DNA of 9,025 bases, taken from NCBI GenBank assembly GCA_913009925.1, contig CAJVWY010000044.1:1-9025 (forward strand), given 5' to 3'. This DNA is from an uncultured bacterium. Its GTDB lineage: Bacteria > Actinomycetota > Thermoleophilia > BMS3ABIN01. How positions within the stretch are numbered: the stretch's first letter is position 1; each line of letters opens with the position of its first letter. Of this stretch, positions 7,508 through 9,025 are shown piece by piece. The position numbers and the translations under genes were made by a program. The notes under the pieces were generated by a model. The model did not search any database. It was not told the origin of the DNA and saw only the letters and a list, made by a program, of their open reading frames with translations.

Positions 7508-7546
7508 GGAGAATATCCGCCGGCTAACTGTAAAAAGGGAGAATAT
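7508..7546. repeat. pair of 9-bp direct repeats in the divergent intergenic region
   Basis: GGAGAATAT occurs at 7508-7516 and again at 7538-7546, start to start 30 bp, close to three helical turns. It lies in the 246-bp gap between the divergent flavoprotein and sensor genes (7373-7618). This could be a regulator site or chance. The only promoter-like match for the flavoprotein side is weak (TTGTGG-N17-TATCCT on minus, -10 at 7446-7451); no good sensor promoter is seen. Confidence 0.3.
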
Positions 7547-7618
7547 GCTGGAAATCAGGGAAATCTGTAAAGTATCCACGGCCGTTACCGATGTACAACA
7601 GAGAGTCTGGGAGGAGCG

Positions 7619-9025
7619 GTGGCACCGAATACAGTAAAGTTATGGGACCGTGGCTTACGGCTGAGCATCAGCGCCAAAGTCACGCTACTGGTCACGTTGG
7701 TGATCATGTTGTTTCTGGTTGTGGCAGTTATCGGCTATACGTCCTCGCGTGACATCTCCACACGGATGCAGACTTCCAGGAAACTTATCGATGCCGGCGG
7801 GAAAATCACTGCCATAAAGGCTATCGAACAGGAACAACACAAGATGCTAAGTGAACTTTCAGCAGGCAACGGCCACAGGATAGACGAGGTTCTGGACTCC
7901 ATCTCCACGCAGAGGGAACTGATCAATCAGACCCGTGGGGACTTTGATGGTGTGTCAGGCGGCGCAGCCGCCCTGGAGAGGATGCGTGGGGCCACGGACC
8001 AGGTGGGGTCGCTGGTGGAAGACGACATAACCGCGGCGCTGGCAGCCGGCGACGCGGCGGCCCTGTCACGACTTTCCGGCGAGGTGGACGATCTGCACCG
8101 GCAGATGGAAAACGATGTCAGCGAACTGGACGGGATGGTGCAGCAGGACCTGGTACAGTGGGAGTCCGAGTATGACCGGACCGTAGCGGCCAGCGCAATA
8201 GTACAGATATCAGCCACCGTGCTGGCAACCATATTTGCCATAGCCCTGGGGCTGTTCTATGCGCGACGGCTGAGAAAACGGCTGAGATCGGTATCGCGGG
8301 GGGTTTCTTCTCTGGCGTCGGGTGATATGGATACAAGGGTGGCCGTTTCCGGCAACGACGAAGTATCGGAGCTGGGCGCCGTCTTCAACAGGATGGCGGC
8401 GGCAATAGGAACGATCACTATAAGGCTGGAGCGGGAACGGAACCAGATCAGGTCCATCCACCAGGGTATAACCGACGGCATCGTCGTCTATGACGAAAAG
8501 GGGAAGATCGTATCCGCAAACCCTGCCGCGGAAGTGGCTATGGGCATGCTGGAACGCGACCTGCGAGGCGCGTCGGCGACCGGGATAACCGAGATCGACG
8601 AGATTATCAGGCTGGAGCAGCTGGTGCCGCGCGAGAAGATGGTAAAATGCTGGGAAGAAAAAGCGTGCACCCACCCCGATTGCCCCTCCTATCAAAGCCC
8701 CGATCTGCAGTGCTGGCTCCAGTGTGGCACCTATTGTTATAACGAGATCCAGGGAACGTTCAAGCAGAAGCGTGATGCATGCGAGCGCTGTGAGATATAT
8801 GCTAAAAACGGTCTCCGCAGCGTTAAATTCAAGAAGGATGGGCGTATCTTCACCGCCATCATCAGCCCCGTCCTCGACGACTCAGGTTATGAAAACGGGC
8901 GCATGGCGGTGTTGCATGAGATCACGGAAGCCAGGAAGGCGGAAGAGATGTTGCGGTCGCGCAACGCCGAGCTCATGGTGCTTAACGAAGAGATCGGAAG
9001 AGCGTCGTGTAGGGAAAGCGTGGAG
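7619..9025 (+). CDS. membrane sensor: TM-periplasmic-TM-HAMP-PAS with inserted two-CW domain (3' truncated)
   Basis: The frame runs off the window; its last 35 bases are adapter, so about 457 native residues are visible. Start GTG 7619 has GGGAGGAG (7609-7616) just upstream, somewhat close; no other usable start occurs back to the in-frame stop at 7568. TM1 is about 21-40. An extracytoplasmic helical, acidic segment of about 147 residues follows, then TM2 about 190-214 and HAMP about 214-268 (basic RRLRKRLR, then NDEVSELGAVFNRM). A PAS-like region starts near 280 (GIVVYDEKGKIVSANPAAE) and resumes at about 398-440 (KKDGRIFTAIISPV, MAVLHEITEARKAEEML). Between lies a two-CW domain: Cys344-Trp345, Cys350, Cys355-Pro-x-Tyr, Cys365-Trp366, Cys369, Cys373, Cys388-x2-Cys391-x2-Tyr394. 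A coiled coil (RNAELMVLNE) then leads to an output domain that is not seen; histidine kinase is the commonest choice, but GGDEF or others are possible. Confidence 0.88.
   Translation, partial: MAPNTVKLWDRGLRLSISAKVTLLVTLVIMLFLVVAVIGYTSSRDISTRMQTSRKLIDAGGKITAIKAIEQEQHKMLSELSAGNGHRIDEVLDSISTQRELINQTRGDFDGVSGGAAALERMRGATDQVGSLVEDDITAALAAGDAAALSRLSGEVDDLHRQMENDVSELDGMVQQDLVQWESEYDRTVAASAIVQISATVLATIFAIALGLFYARRLRKRLRSVSRGVSSLASGDMDTRVAVSGNDEVSELGAVFNRMAAAIGTITIRLERERNQIRSIHQGITDGIVVYDEKGKIVSANPAAEVAMGMLERDLRGASATGITEIDEIIRLEQLVPREKMVKCWEEKACTHPDCPSYQSPDLQCWLQCGTYCYNEIQGTFKQKRDACERCEIYAKNGLRSVKFKKDGRIFTAIISPVLDDSGYENGRMAVLHEITEARKAEEMLRSRNAELMVLNEEIGRASCRESVE
8991..9025. other. Illumina TruSeq adapter read-through at contig end
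   Basis: The last 35 bases start AGATCGGAAGAGCGTCGTGT and continue to match the TruSeq universal adapter complement at 33 of 35 positions. The two mismatches are at 9019 (C for A) and 9023 (G for T), near the low-quality tail. This is technical sequence, not genome. The peptide it encodes (GRASCRESVE) should be removed from any protein model. Confidence 0.95.

Noticed and set aside
7196..7570. 124-codon plus-strand frame across the flavoprotein start and the intergenic region
   Set aside because: Antisense of the Isf gene in its first half; no ribosome site or known motif.
8210..8695. 161-codon minus-strand frame opposite the sensor
   Set aside because: The opposite strand carries clear TM, HAMP and PAS sequence that stays open to the window end.

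Overview
The window reads as one end of a draft bacterial contig, roughly 60% G+C by eye. It has a conserved housekeeping block on the left and a small, Cys-rich accessory region on the right. The gene order ppdK-dgt-dnaG-rpoD is known from some Clostridia and some Actinomycetota. The short N-terminal region 1.1 and the actinobacterial/clostridial look of the sigma factor fit either group. I lean towards a deep-branching actinomycetote, but I cannot fix the taxon without a search.

Positions 1-5782, all on +: the C-terminal two thirds of pyruvate phosphate dikinase (ppdK, 5' end missing), a dGTPase-like HD phosphohydrolase (dgt), DNA primase (dnaG) and the primary sigma factor (rpoD). dgt and dnaG are 4 nt apart. 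dnaG and rpoD overlap by ATGA, so dgt-dnaG-rpoD is almost certainly one operon linking nucleotide-pool control, replication priming and transcription initiation. A TATAAT hexamer in the ppdK-dgt gap may start it.

Positions 5783-6765, all on +: an AT-rich promoter region, a small 'two-CW' Cys-rich protein, a tRNA-Asn (GTT) behind a near-consensus promoter, and a 103-residue zinc-ribbon-like protein of unknown function that may be translated from a leaderless mRNA.

Positions 6785-9025: an iron-sulfur flavoprotein (Isf-like, CX2CX2CX5C) on the minus strand, divergent from a membrane sensor on + with TM, HAMP and PAS regions. The PAS region of this sensor is interrupted by a second copy of the same two-CW motif found in the small protein. 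Finding the rare two-CW motif as a stand-alone protein and inside a sensor about 2.7 kb away, with an Fe-S flavoprotein divergent from the sensor, is the most interesting biology here. It suggests a redox- or metal-responsive signalling group, but that function is inference.

The last 35 bases (8991-9025) match the Illumina TruSeq adapter with two mismatches. They are technical, not genomic. The sensor's real sequence stops at about 8990 and its output domain is not in the window.
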